Shown piece by piece: positions 20,400-32,559 of a stretch of DNA of 64,000 nucleotides. The position numbers were made by a program, and so were the translations under genes. The notes below the pieces were generated by a model. The model searched no databases, was not told the origin of the DNA, and was given only the letters and a program-made list of their open reading frames with translations. The first letter of the stretch is position 1. Every line of letters starts with the position of its first letter. Source of the DNA: Shinisaurus crocodilurus (lineage: Eukaryota; Chordata; Lepidosauria; Squamata; Shinisauridae); assembly GCA_021292165.1 (NCBI GenBank), contig CM037877.1:214809350-214873349 (forward strand). The letters are read 5' to 3'.

Positions 20400-22327
20400 T
20401 CATAGAATCATAGAAAAGTAGAGTTGGAAGGGGCCTACAAGGCCATAGAGTCCAACCCCCTGCTCAGTGCAGGAATCCAGGTCAAAGCATCCCTGACAGA
20501 TGATTGTCCAGTTGCACCTTGAATGTCTCCAGACTGTGAGAGCCCACCACCTCCCTAGGTAGTTGATTCCATTGTCTTATTGCTCTAACAGTCAGGAAAT
20601 TTTTCCTGATGTTTAGGTGGAATCTAGGTTCCTGTAACTTGAGCCCATTATTCCGTGTCCTGCAAACTGGGATGATCGAGAAGAGATCCTGGCCCTCCTC
20701 TGTGTGACATCCCTTCAAGTACTGGAAGAGTGCGATCATATCTCCCCTCAGTCTCCTCTTCTGAAGGCTAAACATGCCCAGTTCTTTTAGTCTCTCATCA
20801 TAGGGCCTTGTTTCCAGTCCCTTTATCATCCTTGTTGCCCTCCTCTGAACCCAGTCCAGTTTATCTATGTCCTTCTTAAAGAACTGGACGCAGTACTCAA
20901 GATGAGGCCTAACCAGTGCCGAGTAAAGGGGAATTATCACTTCCCGTGATTTGGAAGCTATACTTCTATTAATGCAGCCCAAAATAGCATTTGCCTTATT
21001 TGCAGCCACATCGCATTGCTGGCTCATATTCAGTTTGTGATCTACCACAATTCCAAGATCCTTCTCACTTGTAGTATTGTTGAGCCAAGTGTCCCCCATT
21101 CTGTAACTCTGCATTTGGTTTCCTTTCCCTAGGTGCAGCACTTGGCATTTATTCCTACTAAATTTCATTCTATTGTTTTCGGCCCAGCGCTCCAACCTAT
21201 CGAGGTCACTTTGAATTTTGTTTCTGTCTTCCAGAGTATTAGCTGTTCCACCCAACTTTGTGTCATCTGCAAATTTGATAAGCATTCCCTGTACCTCCTC
21301 ATCCTAGTCATTAATAAAAATGTTCAAGAGCACTGGGCCCAGGACCGAGCCCTGTGGTACCCCGCTCGTTACCTCTCCCCAGTTTGAGAAGGAACCATTG
21401 ATAAGCACTCTTTGAGTCCGATTCTGTAGCCAATTGTGGATCCACCTGATAGTTGTTCCATCTAGCCCACTTTTAGCTAGCTTGCTAATCAGGATATCAG
21501 GAGGCACCTTGTCGAAAGCTTTGCTGAAGTCCAGATATATGATGTCCACAGCATTCCCACAGTCCACAAGGGAGGTTACCCGATCAAAAAATGAGATCAG
21601 ATTAGTCTGGCAGGATTTGTTCTTGACAAATCCATGCTGGCTTCTAGTAATCACTGCACTGTTTTCAAGGTGCTTGCAGACTGACTTCTTTATAATCTGC
21701 TCCAAAATTTTCCCCGGGATTGATGTCAGACTGACTGGCCTATAGTTCCCAGGTTCTTCCTTCTTGCCCTTTTTGAAGATGGGAACAACATTTGCCCTCC
21801 TCCAGTCGTCTGGCACTTCACCTGTCCTCCATGATTTCTCAAAGATAATAGACAGTGGTTCTGAGAGTTCTTCTGCCAGTTCCTTTATTACTCTAGGATG
21901 CAGTTCATCAGGCCCTGGAGATTTAAACTCATTCAGAGTAATCAGGTGCTCCTTGACCATTTGCCTATCAATCTCAAGCTGCAGTCCTGCCCCTACAGTC
22001 TGCAGTTCAGGTTTGCCAGGGGGGTCATAGACCCTCTTTTGGGAGAAGACCGAGCCGAAGTAGGAATTGAACACTTCTGCCTTTTCTTTGTCTTCTGTTA
22101 TCAATTTGCCATCCTCATCGCGTAGTTGAACCACCATTTCTTTCTTCTGTCTTTTACTGTGCATGTATCTGAAGAAAGCTTTCTTGTTGTGTTTAGCATC
22201 TCTTGCTAACCTTAGCTCATTCTCAGCTTTAGCCTTCCTGACACTATTCCTGCAGTTCTGTGCTACCTGCTTGTACTCTTCCCTTGTAGCCTGTCCTTCC
22301 TTCCACTTCCTATACGTGTCCTTTTTT
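20397..22327 (-). mobile_element. CR1 LINE, 5'-truncated, RT region nearly open
   Basis: The minus-strand frame runs from about 22327 to 20482 with one stop, TAG at 21304-21306. Reverse-transcriptase landmarks in order are [49 protein letters not shown] and the catalytic F-A-D-D. The C-terminal block V-Q-R-R-A-T-R-M-I-K-G-L-E follows. A few codons seem missing at C-V-Q-F-F-K-K-D. The short 3' UTR ends in the CR1 octamer tail (attctatg)n at 20397-20412. Endonuclease and ORF1 are lost to 5' truncation. CR1 dominates sauropsid genomes. Confidence 0.93.
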
Positions 22328-22329
22328 GT

Positions 22330-22408
22330 TTTATGTAAATAAGGTAATTTTATGTAAATAAGGTAATTATGTAAATTATGTAAATAAGGTAATTATGTAA
22401 ATAAGGTG
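22330..22408. repeat. Tandem repeat of tatgtaaataaggtaat
   Basis: About four full or partial units of 16-19 bases abut the truncated 5' end of the CR1. The last unit merges into the right arm of the palindrome-rich repeat (taaataaggtggtgcatg), so it probably grew by slippage from that repeat. Confidence 0.8.
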
Positions 22409-22510
22409 GTGCATGACTGGCATGCACGAGGCAGGGAAAAGAAGCCTCTGTGGCTTCTTCTCCTTCCCTAATCATGCAAGCCCGGTCCATTTGTGCACTG
22501 TAGTGTTTTT
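22385..22510 (-). repeat. Palindrome-rich repeat, right arm
   Basis: Inverted counterpart of 20243-20357; see that entry. With the CR1 between the arms, the locus is either one foldback repeat split by the CR1 or two copies in opposite orientations. Confidence 0.5.
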
Positions 22511-22742
22511 ATGGCTAGGAAAAATAAAAGGACCCATGTGGATCCCACTGAAAGAAGCAGCCCTGCTTCTCCTGCTCATCCCCTGTCTCCCAGTGACAGA
22601 TAGTATTACAAAACATGTGATGTGATATCATCAAGTTGCAATTTTCTCTCTTCTGCGTGTAGATGCCAATGAAGTGGAGAGGGAGTGAATGAACATGCAG
22701 CGTGGTGACATTATGTGATGTGGTTTCTAGTGCTAGATCAAA

Positions 22743-23168
22743 GATGGGGAACCTCCAGCCCACAGGCTGGATGCAGCCCCTGGAGGTTCCCCATCCCACT
22801 GCAAACTTATTTTGCTCTTACCTCTGATCACTGATTGGAGACAAGAGGATATTTAAAAACAATTAACCATTAAATCTTGCAAAGAATTGAACTGTTGAAA
22901 AGATTTTGAGCTGTGCATTTTGCAGGCAGGAAGCCTACTTACTTGTGAGTAGACATTCAGAGGCTTGGTATTTGGAATGCTATTTGAAAGTCCAGCTGAG
23001 TGATTTGGTCTTGTTTACTTCTGAGTAGACATGCAGAAAATTGTCCTGTTTACTTCTGAGTAGGCTTAAAATGGCAATAATCGCTTTTGGCTCCATCTAC
23101 TCTGTCTTTGGCCCTGCCCACAGATGGAAAGTAGCCCTCTTTGGCCCTGCCCATGGATGGATTGGGCC
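22743..23168 (+). mobile_element. hAT-like element, copy related to 35739-36181
   Basis: Starts gatggggaacctccagccca and shares ctggatgcagcccc, ctctgatcactgattggaga, ttttgcaggca, gagtagacatgcag and ctttggccctgccca with 35739-36181, in the same order. 22743-22758 and 22780-22795 form a perfect 16-bp inverted pair. The right terminus is not clear. Confidence 0.6.
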
Positions 23169-23293
23169 ATTTGAACATAGAAGCTGGCTCCTAGCATACA
23201 TCCTGTGCTGGAAAAGGAACCACATGTTCAAATGGTGCTGAATGTCGAGTTCCTCTTCCTGATCCAACTGCCAGGAATCTCAGGATTGCACAT

Positions 23294-23544
23294 GAGAGCC
23301 AGTGTGGCGTAGTGGTGAGAGTGTTGGACTGGGACTCAGGAGATCCGGGTTCTAGTCCCTGCTCGGCCATGAAACTCACTGGGTGACTTTGGGCCAGTCA
23401 CTGACTCCCAGCCTAACCTACCTCACAGGGTTGTTGTGAAGATAAAATGGAGAGGAGGAGGAGGATTATGTAAGCTGCCTTGGGTTCCTTGCGGGGAAAA
23501 AGGCGGGGTATAAATATAATAAATAAATAAATAAATAAATAAAA
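23294..23544 (+). repeat. tRNA-derived SINE, family A, with (AAAT)n tail
   Basis: Very close to 14913-15188: A box tggcgtagtgg, B box gggttctagtccc (23347-23359), cctcacagggttgttgtgaa, ccttgggttccttg, and a tail at 23519-23544. High similarity to the other copy suggests fairly recent activity of the family. Confidence 0.87.
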
Positions 23545-24585
23545 ATGGATTCCACTTCAGAAATCTATTTGGGTGGAAGCAAGGGATGGGTGAATTTAGC
23601 TCTTCCCTGTGCTCATCCTGGCTGAAGAGCAGATCAGAGCAATTACTCCATTCAGAAGATGGCTTCATGTAAGCACAGTTGGATCAGGGCCATTATGTTT
23701 GGCTTTGTGACAAACCTGACTTCAGTAATCTGGAAATGAAGATGGCATCCCCCCACCCCACCACTTTGGAGCCGAACTTGGACAATGATAAGTTGCAGGT
23801 TTTATCAACAACTTGGCTGTGATTGCTAAAAACTCTTTGGAATTTGACACACACACCCAGTTACTCTGTTGAGTGTATCTCTGTTCATCAAGGCCAGTGG
23901 CAGCCTTGCCCCTTTCCCATTAATCAGGGTGTTCTTTTGCCACTAATGAAAGGCCAGACACCATTGACAGTAGCACTTTGATCTCATCCACCAAACTCTC
24001 TGCAGAAGAACAACCTCATTTTCATTTGTTCTGACATTTTTCTTTCCATTAGTATCTTAGCCAGGGATAATTTGGCCAGGTACTTGCTTCTTCCCTTTTA
24101 TATTCTCTGAATGAATCATTAAAAAAAAAAAAAAATCAAAGAAATTTAGCTCATTCATTCTATCCCATGTAGACTCAATTTTTATGGCACCATTTCGAGT
24201 GTTTTATCTAGCTTTGTTATAATCCTGTGAAACACAGATGATTGAGCTGCAAATTTTACAGATCCAACTCACTATTTTTCATTGTGGGCCAGGTTTTGTT
24301 TGTTTATTTTTGATTTGGGGAATTTATTCCAGTTAGTACTATTCCTACAAGAGTTTACAGTAGCATATCTATGACCAAAAGCTGGTATTAAACTTGAAAA
24401 ATGTATAATTTATATATATCCCACCATTCCTCGGAAATGTCCTGATGCCTTTTGTATTATCTGTCTTTTAGGCAGTATTCACCTCCCCAGTAAACTCCCA
24501 GTTCACTAACTAGTGCCTAGGCGGTACTGCTTGGTGCAGAATTGTTTTTGCCACAGGGACTTCATCAGATATGCAAGAGGCCACT
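23545..24585. other. No recognisable feature
   Basis: Contains a poly-A run at 24120-24135. No coding or repeat signal recognised. Confidence 0.5.
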
Positions 24586-24745
24586 CTCTACAGCAGGGGT
24601 GGAAAACGTGTGCCCCCCAGACCAGATGTTGTGGGGCTGCAATGCCTATCATCCCTCACCATTGGCTATGCTGGATAGGGCTGATGGGAGTTGCATTCCA
24701 CCAACATCTGGCGGGGGGGTATCACACATTCCAGTCATGCTGTGA
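24586..24745. mobile_element. hAT-like palindromic MITE
   Basis: Starts at caggggtggaaaacgtg (24594) and has the family's mirror-image interior: cagatgttgtggggctgcaat at the left, ttgcattccaccaacatctg at the right. The centre is ccattggctatgctggatag. The right terminus is degraded, so no target duplication could be verified. Confidence 0.65.
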
Positions 24746-24884
24746 GGAAGAGAATGATGGATGCACTCGGTCCAGCAGGCAGATAATTTAAAGGAGCCCT
24801 AATCATTATGAAATGACTTGCTTGTGCCATAAGAATGTGTATGGGAACATGATGTCCAATGGGATGGACTATGCATTAGTGAGA

Positions 24885-25205
24885 TTAAGGACAAGGAAGG
24901 AAAGAGGGGGCTGAAACGAGAGGGCAGAAGACTGGAGGCAGGGGCGATGGGCCAAAGAGAAGGAAGGATGGAAGAAGTAGTCAGCCTAAGAAAGCACTGT
25001 TATTAAAAGGAAGAAGCTGCCTCAGATAAGCTCAAAAAGGAGGATAAAACAGGGAGAAAGGGCAAGGGGGCACAGAAAAGATAGTCAAGGGGGCTAAAGG
25101 GAGGTGGATGAAGGAAGCAATGGGCTATGAAGGGAGAATTGGAAGTAGTAGAGGCCAAGGAAAAGGAGGGTGGGGTAAAAATATCTGGGAGTAGAGATGT
25201 GGTGG
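24885..25205 (+). repeat. Purine-rich tract, possible relative of 18586-18855
   Basis: Long G/A-rich strand (aaggacaaggaaggaaagag and similar). Its end (gaggccaaggaaaagg, gtggggtaaaaatatctggg) resembles the end of 18586-18855. Confidence 0.35.
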
Positions 25206-25235
25206 ATGTTGCCCACCTACTCAGTTATAGTTAAG

Positions 25236-25640
25236 TACTCCCATTGCTTTTTGAAGCCTAAATTAAAGTGCTGGCTGTAACTTTTAAAGCCCTGAATGGC
25301 TTGGGACCTGGTTACCTGAAAGACTGCCTTCTCCCATATGCGTTCCCCACCAAATAAGGTGAGGGGGTAGTAACCACTAGGAAGAGGGCCTTTTGGGTGG
25401 TGGCACCCCAGCAAGGCTCACCTGGTGCCATCTTTGTGGTGTTGCTGGTGCCAGATGAAGAAGTTTTTATACTTCTTCAGACCTTTCAAATAATCTGTCT
25501 TTTAGTCTGGATCTCAGTTTCAGATGTGTGCTTTAATTTTTTTTAGTGTTAATTGTTTAAATGTTGTATTTATGAGATACACCATCTAAGATAATTTGGT
25601 CTGGGTATTTGTTCTATGCAGAACTGCTGGGCACTGCATA
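25236..25640 (+). mobile_element. L2-like LINE ORF2 C-terminus and 3' UTR
   Basis: The plus strand encodes a decayed V-T-F-K-A-L-N-G-L-G-P-G-Y-L-K-D-C-L-L-P-Y (25277-25340), the ORF2 end shared by L2-type LINEs, in line with 50674-51170. A frameshifted tail and a T-rich 3' UTR follow. Endonuclease and RT core are absent. Confidence 0.65.
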
Positions 25641-27722
25641 TTTTTGATAGGCCAAGATTTACCTTCACAAACCCTTTGTGAAACAGAATTTCTTACCAGA
25701 GCCACCTGGGCAAACACTGGTTCAGATCCTTGTCCAGACCCAGACAGGTTTTAGTTTCATATTTAATCTGCCATCCACAATATCCTCATTTGGATGAATT
25801 TCTCTCCCTGCCGTAAGTCCCCCTGGCTGTTGTAAGTCGCCACCGCCACTGGATAAATATTTCACTCCCTCCATCCCCCAAGCCACATCTCCTTCTTGAC
25901 TGTAGAGATGTCAACTCATCCAAAGGCTCAATTATCCTCAGCAGACCAGCAAACTACTGGAGGTATGGCAAGCCAGAACAAATTAAGTAAGCTGAACATC
26001 TGTGGAGGCAAGCTGAGTAGGAAAACAGCTGAAGGCTGATTGGGGGCACTTCCAGATAAACAATTTAATGGGTGAGCAATTACCATGCTGAAGACTTACA
26101 ACCCATTGGGGGAAAGGCCAACCCATTTGAAGATTCCTGCCAGTCCATTTGGACCAGTAAAATCAACACAGGTGGCACAACAACCATTGCTCCAAAATAG
26201 CGGCAGCGGCTCAAATAGCTGTGGCTCATTCCAGGGCCTACTTTCCTCCTCATTTCTAGTTTCCAGTTTGGCACTGCTCTCTCAGGAGTGATATCTGTCA
26301 GGCTACCTAGCCCTCCCCCACCCATTCTGATCCCCTTGAGGTCTCCTAGAGGAATACGTCACAAAATCCAACAATGGTATTGAGGATTAGAAAGCCCAAT
26401 CCACCCGTCACTTATTCTCCCCAGACCACCTATGTCCTTTCACATACATTTTAACTTCATATCAAATGCAGAAGTGAGAGCATGAGCCAGATCATTTTGG
26501 ATCCAACTCTAGTACTGGTTCAGTGGGTATAGGGCTTCCTTTTTTTGTTTTCTGCCTGGCTAATTGAAGGATGTGTTTTCCTGCATTTGATAGCACACCA
26601 CTTCAGCAAAAGCACTGCTTAAGATAGCACACTTCTCTCTTCACCACGAGACAAAGCTCTGTCAGTTTAATGACTATCTTATTATCTTTTGCTAAGTTCA
26701 TTATTGGACTCTTAACTGTTCCTTATTATAATTTATTCACTGATAATGTCTTGGAGCCAAAGAACTATATAATTAGTGGCATAGATAGGTTCCTGCTGAG
26801 TTGATGGATCATTTTCTAAATAGGTAGCGTATGGGGTCCACGTCACACAGTGTTGGATTTAGGATCTGTAATGCTTATGGGATTTCACTCTGTGTGCCTG
26901 AATATCTTCCATTAACAATAACTAATAAAGCACAGTGTTTGAAAGATCTCTTTCTTGATAGTGCATTAAAATCTATCCTGCATATCTCCTACCCTTGAAA
27001 ATGGGCACAGATGTCACAAACTCAATGCTCAAAGGGGAAAGCATTGTGGGGTGATCTACATCATTCCTGGCCTTCTTGAAGGTGAGTGCAGGGGTTGAGT
27101 TTCGTTTAAACATGAAACACAGCATAATATCCTGAACTTATTTGGAACTTGAAACATCAGATGGTATGCTCGACATAGAATTGTATCCTGAATTTATATC
27201 ATAAAATACTATCCTGAAACATACTTCATGCTGATGTCTGTTCTCATTCTTCAAGGCAGTTATTACATTGTAATGCGCTTTGCATCTTTCTAGGCCTCCT
27301 TGGAAATGGGGACAAGGGTTGAAAGCAATAACATACAGTAAAACGAGGGAAACTGTTCCATAATTCTATAGAGAATGAGAAATCCTACCTATCTTTGGCC
27401 AACATAGAATGGTATTTTCCTCCTGCCTTTGACACCTAGGCATGGAGGTCAAGCTGGTATTTGGACCTGAAAGTTGAATTGTGCCCTAAATGTGTATACC
27501 AAATTTTATTCCAGTATCTGGAATCATATTACAGATAATGTAATAATAAAGACACTTCTGTATGGGCAAAGGCCTTACTTCACTCAGCTAATCTGTAGAG
27601 ATACAACACTCAACCAGTAACTAGAGATACTGACAAAGCTTGTCAAGTTCAGACCTTGATGCATGCTTTGGGTGCTCATGATGCTTTCCTCAAAGAAAAG
27701 GTGAACCTTATGATGCCCCTAA
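25641..27722. other. No recognisable feature
   Basis: About 2 kb without a recognised repeat or coding frame longer than about 80 codons. The conservation of this stretch cannot be judged from one sequence. Confidence 0.45.
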
Positions 27723-27781
27723 ATTCTTCTCCAGCTCAGGTTGGAGCTGAATTCTTCTCCAGCCCCTAGATTCTTCTCCAG
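27723..27781. repeat. Short tandem repeat with attcttctccag units
   Basis: The 12-mer attcttctccag occurs at 27723-27734, 27751-27762 and 27770-27781, with variable spacers of 16 and 7 bases. Confidence 0.8.
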
Positions 27782-28200
27782 ATCCAGCTCATCTAAGCCA
27801 GAGAAGAATGTCCAGGTTAACTATGCACAAATGCCCATTCCACAAAGCCCAGCTTTGAACAGCCGGTCATGGGAATTATTTTCAGCCATGTATTATGGGG
27901 GCTTCAAAGCCTCCATGAAGCCCATCTGCAAATGACAGCTTTGTGTGGACAGCAGAAGTCCCACTGGGGCTACTTGCAAGCTTCCACAATAGCTGGCTGC
28001 CTTTGACAGTTTCATGAGGCCAGGAGAATCCACACCACGGCATCTGTAGGCTGCACTAAGCACTTGCAGCAGCCAGAGACCCTGCAGATGCTTCACTTAC
28101 TATTGGGGAAGAGCAACCCCCCATGCCGCAGAGAACTCTGGAGGAAGAAAGCCCCCTGCACAGTAGATTATTGTTCCCCCCCCCACTCCAAGTAATTTTC
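27782..28200. other. No recognisable feature
   Basis: GC-richer than its surroundings; short frames only. Confidence 0.45.
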
Positions 28201-28217
28201 TTGAGAACAGCTTCTGG

Positions 28218-28765
28218 CCCGGTTCTCATGATCACAGCTGGGGAAATAACCCACGGTGGCTTATTTCCCCCGCTGCACATGCTGGTCACATGCTGGGGGA
28301 TTAGCAGCATGGTTTATCATGTCCACAGCAACAAGCAAACCAGCCAGGTTTGCATGACATGACAAGCTGCACTGCTGAGGGTAATTATGCTAATCCTGCC
28401 GGCACAGGACCCCAGCACGCGAAGGGTAGTTAACAAGCCACCGTGGCTTTATTAATAACCTTGTGATCATGCGAACAAGGTCTCCCAGTTGCCCTATGTG
28501 AACCAAGATAATCACCCTGTTTGCATGTCATACTAAGCCACCATGGGTTAATTAACCCCCAGGGCTTAGTGGCATGTGCGGGTGGCCATTTTGAATATGA
28601 AAGCCATGACTGCGGCTTGTTGTGTTGTGTGAACCCAGTGAGGGAGGGTTGGTGGTGTGGTTAACAAATCATCCAGAACCCATGAGCTGTTTAAGGGCTG
28701 TGGGTGGTTTGCTAACCATGCCAACAACCCACCCTCGCCAGGTTCTCATGAAATGGCAATTCTCC
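28218..28765. repeat. Palindrome-rich repeat (GGTTCNCATGA family)
   Basis: Starts ggttctcatgatcacag and ends ccaggttctcatgaaat, with repeated inner palindromes. Examples are gggaaataacccacggtggcttatttccc at 28239-28268 and an imperfect foldback at 28524-28579 centred on gggttaattaaccc. It shares blocks with 20240-20399 and 63384-64000. It looks like a non-autonomous DNA element with internal rearrangement; superfamily unknown. Confidence 0.5.
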
Positions 28766-30954
28766 TCTGGGTCCTAAATAGGCAATGTGGTACCCGTGGG
28801 CACTGTGGCTCATACTTTAAATAAGTCATGATGACCTGCAGGAATCATGCTTTCCTGGTCCCTGTCTCCTTTGGTTTGCACAGGGAGACTGAAAGGCTGT
28901 GCCCTTGAAAAGCAGTGTTGGGGGATACACGCACCCTCTGCAGGGAACTTTTGGGTGCAGCTCCCCTATGAGGGTCATTTCCACACACACGCAGAACCGT
29001 TTTCAGGGATGTAGCCTCTTTAGCCCTTTCCTATCCTTGTGCTTGCTTGCACCAGCCAGTAAAATGGGGTTTAAAGGAAAGGGGTGAGGGGATTTTAGGG
29101 AGTGAGGCAGGTGAGGTAGAACGGAGTGAGCCAATGGACTAGGTGGCTCATAGGGTGGAGTTAGGAAATTCAGATTGGTCTGGAAATTAGCCAAGTTGAG
29201 CGAATTCCCAAAGCTGTGGGAAAGAACTCGGCTCATTCCTCAGCCAATCCAACATGAGCAGTGGAAGGGAGAATAGGAATCTCACCCGCTTTGTAAATAA
29301 GATTATTTTTTCTCTAATGAACGAAAAGAAAAAAAGAACCCTCATTGGTGCACTAAAACAAATAATCAAAGCATGTACTGCTGGGTGAATGACTGGGGAG
29401 GAAATATAATACCAATGGCCAAAGATGGGTAAGACATTTTCAATTCTGAGTAGAAATATGGGACACTTCTCATTTTACTGTGTGCAATTACTATCAAGCC
29501 AGGAGTCACAGGGACGTTAAACTTTATAATCCATGACACACTAAGGTCTCAACTCAAAAATTACTTGTGCTCTCTGCTCTAATTGTTCACTTATGTTCTG
29601 TCAGTTCAGATGTTAGGATGTATGCTGTTTATTGTGGAGGAAGCAATTTTCCAGCTTAAAGATGAAGGAAGCTTAAACAGTACAGGGGTTTAAAGCAATT
29701 AGCAATGGGGCAGACATGAAGAAAGTATAAGCTGCAAAAACCCAATGTGACAATGCATTCACTAACATAATACTTTAAAATAAGGATGCTGAAAGATCTG
29801 AAGACAAGTTCTTTCTTCATGTAAAAGACTAGCCAACAAAGTCTTTAGGAAGGAAACTCTGAAAATATGATGGTTTGACTGCAGGTTAAAATTCTTAGCC
29901 ATTCATGGATTCTATTTTGCCTATCTGCATCAGCAGAAATTATTTTTGCAGCTGCATATTGGTAAATAATAGCTGGATTGCCTGTCATTCCAATAAATAA
30001 AAAGTTTGTTACGTTAGAAGAGTCTTGTTACAAAACCACAGTGATGGTTTTGGTCCCTTGAATAGATGTCCTCAAGGGTACATCTAGAGCAGGGATGTCT
30101 CATCTTCTTCTGCACTGTGGGTCACATTGCAGATGTGCACCATGTTCAGCTTATTTTTGCACCTTGGGGAGATGAATGCATAATTTATATGTTTACATAT
30201 TTGAAAAGTAAACCTGGCATTCTAAAAAGAGCCAATGGGCTGCCCCAAAGAATCATAATGACTTCAGGCTGTGCGGCCTTTGCTCTACAAGGAATACTGC
30301 TCCCATGGAAGATTCACAATGAAGATACAGGACAAAATTATTTAAGGAATGTGAATTGTTTTAATTGGAAGTGGAATGGGGGATTTTGTTGAAGATAAGA
30401 GTTATAGCTTTTTATGGCTTACGTTTACCAACCTTACAGTGTCTGAGAAAACCCTCTTCTACTCCAATGTTTTTTTATGAATACAAGCACATAAAATGTG
30501 CATATATATTTCTTACTTTAATAACATGGCACACCAGGGTATTTCTTTTCCCAGGATATCACTATGAATTGTAAAAAGGTCAATCTGTTTTCCTCTAGGC
30601 TGAGAGAAAAAGAATACATAGAGAAAATTGTCTTAGATGTTTTCTTGACCACCTTCCTATGGATGTGTAGCACATATAACTCCACTCTGAAGTGGCCTGA
30701 CATCTCATTGAGCTGGAGTATTTTATTAGGGGATTGGCACTGGAAAGTTGACTGATAGTGCTAATCCAAATTATGTTGGTGGCTTTCCATTCTCCCCCCT
30801 GTATGACATTTTTCACTTACATTTGAAGGATTAAAAAAATCTGGTTGAAGAAGGCTCAAACTGCAGAGGTTTCAGAGTTATGTCTGCTCTTTTGGTGACT
30901 TTTTTTCAGTGGGTGCTTCCTAGCATCCTCACAAGGACTTCTGCACCAGGACAA
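28766..30954. other. No recognisable feature
   Basis: The longest frame is 108 codons (30066-30392, +) without a known motif. 30087 onward (gagcagggatgtctcatc) resembles a hAT-type start but has no partner end. Otherwise unannotated. Confidence 0.45.
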
Positions 30955-31025
30955 GATGCCTCCTTGAGTGCCATTTTTGGTAGAAAGGAGGGGTACAAAT
31001 CAAATCAATCAATCAATCAATCAAT
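30955..31025 (+). repeat. LINE/SINE 3' tail with (CAAT)n
   Basis: The block ccttgagtgccatttttgg followed by ggtacaaat is a decayed retroelement 3' end, like 58285-58325. It is followed by about six (AATC) units at 31000-31025. Confidence 0.5.
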
Positions 31026-31026
31026 G

Positions 31027-31840
31027 TTATAGTTTCAAAGCCCTGGATCCAGTCTGAGCTCAAGAGATTTTGCTTCATAGGATTCTGGGTAATGAACACA
31101 AGCCCTGTCTACAGTTCACACTGTGAATTTTTATTGCTCAATGTATTATAGTGATTAATACATTTTCAGTCTGTTTGATCGTAATTGAGGGTTGCTTATA
31201 AGGTGGTGAACTGACCTTGTCATAACTTGCTCGTCAAGTCACAAATCCAATGTAATGAACTTGGACAAATGTTCTCTGTTATGTGATTTTGTAGTATCAC
31301 TGAATTTTTGCACACGCATGTCACCAAAGTGCCTCTTGGAACATGGTGTGCATAATTTGGTATTGTTTCCCAACATAATTACAACATCAACAGCAGCATT
31401 ACAACATCATGCATCACAAAACATACTTCTCTGATTGGCTGTTACGCCATGTACCTTATTTATAGATTGACATGGAGCCATAGGCAACAAAAATGCCAAT
31501 TTTTCATGGCAGGACTCATGTTGCATGTCGCTGATTGTTCCTTTGGCAAAGAATAACTACAGGGTTAAAGTTTAAAAAGATTATGTATGCATGTATGTTG
31601 TCAATGGAACTTTCCCATTTTCTTGGGAAAGTAAATGGCTACAACATCCAACATTTGAGCTTGTGCAGCGATGGCTGCTTAGTCATGTAGACTGCGCAGG
31701 GATGGAAAATAAAATGAACTTGTAATTAATTTTGGTTTGAATTCCAAAAGTGTTAAAATTTGGTGGACTGAAGTCAGGGCTTGTTATATAAAACCTAATA
31801 GATTTGACTTATGGATTAACTAATTAGAATTTCAAGTACA
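31027..31840. other. No recognisable feature
   Basis: AT-rich, no repeat or coding signal recognised. Confidence 0.5.
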
Positions 31841-32066
31841 AAAGAAGACACAGATTTCCATAAAACTGGCATATTCTAATTTATATACATAGATGGAAGT
31901 TTGGAAATAATTGCTATCATTTAAACAGAAATACAATACATTCACCACTCTGCTCTCCCTTATGGTTCTTCATCTTTGTGCTGGATGTGGACTGGATAGA
32001 CCTTCAAACAGAGAACACCTTCAAATAGAGGACTGTCCTATGAAAAGTAGGACACATGGTGACCCT
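31841..32066 (+). mobile_element. AGAGGAC-word MITE, copy 3
   Basis: Aligns with copies 1, 2 and 4: attctaatttatatacatag, atttaaacagaaatacaata, gtggactggatagaccttca, caaatagaggactgtccta, ending gacacatggtgaccct. Because it lacks the extra bases, it shows the arrangement before the 27-bp patch in copy 1. Confidence 0.7.
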
Positions 32067-32074
32067 AAAACTTG

Positions 32075-32480
32075 AACAACAACCTGAAGTGCCTTCTTCT
32101 ACCACATGAATTGGCCCATACCTACATTCATTATCTCAGGTCCTCCTCCAGATCCATGATCGGTGGGGGGAGAGGACCTTTCTGTTCATGGAGTCCTGGA
32201 TGTTAGTGGGGAGAGGACATTTCTATTCACAGAGCCTCAGGTATGAAATACCTGGCACCAGGCACAGGGATTTTGGATGTATGCCCAAGCATTCCATCAT
32301 GTGATGTAAACTGGGTTTAACTGTAGTTTTATTTGCTCTGCTGAATTTGATTGTTCTGTTTGACTGCTGTTCTGCTATATGTATGTTTTTAAAACTGTGT
32401 TTTGTATATGCACTGTTTTTCTTATGGTATTGAACACCAGCCTGAGAATTCTATACTGAGGTGTGGCATAGAAAATTTCC
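32075..32480 (+). mobile_element. Decayed L2-like LINE 3' end
   Basis: Early part encodes remnants such as G-E-R-T-F-L-F (32168-32190), like the end of L2-type ORF2. A T-rich UTR (ttaactgtagttttatttgc, gttttgtatatgcactg) and a terminal gcctgagaattctatac follow. Heavily mutated. Confidence 0.45.
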
Positions 32481-32559
32481 AAACAAACATACATTACAAG
32501 AATAATGCCATAACTACACTCCTAGTAAATTGTATTGTGGATTTAGAGTTTGAATCTAT

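Noticed and set aside
20027..20413. 128-codon open frame on the plus strand
   Set aside because: It spans the right end of the Tigger-like MITE and a repeat arm; a chance frame.
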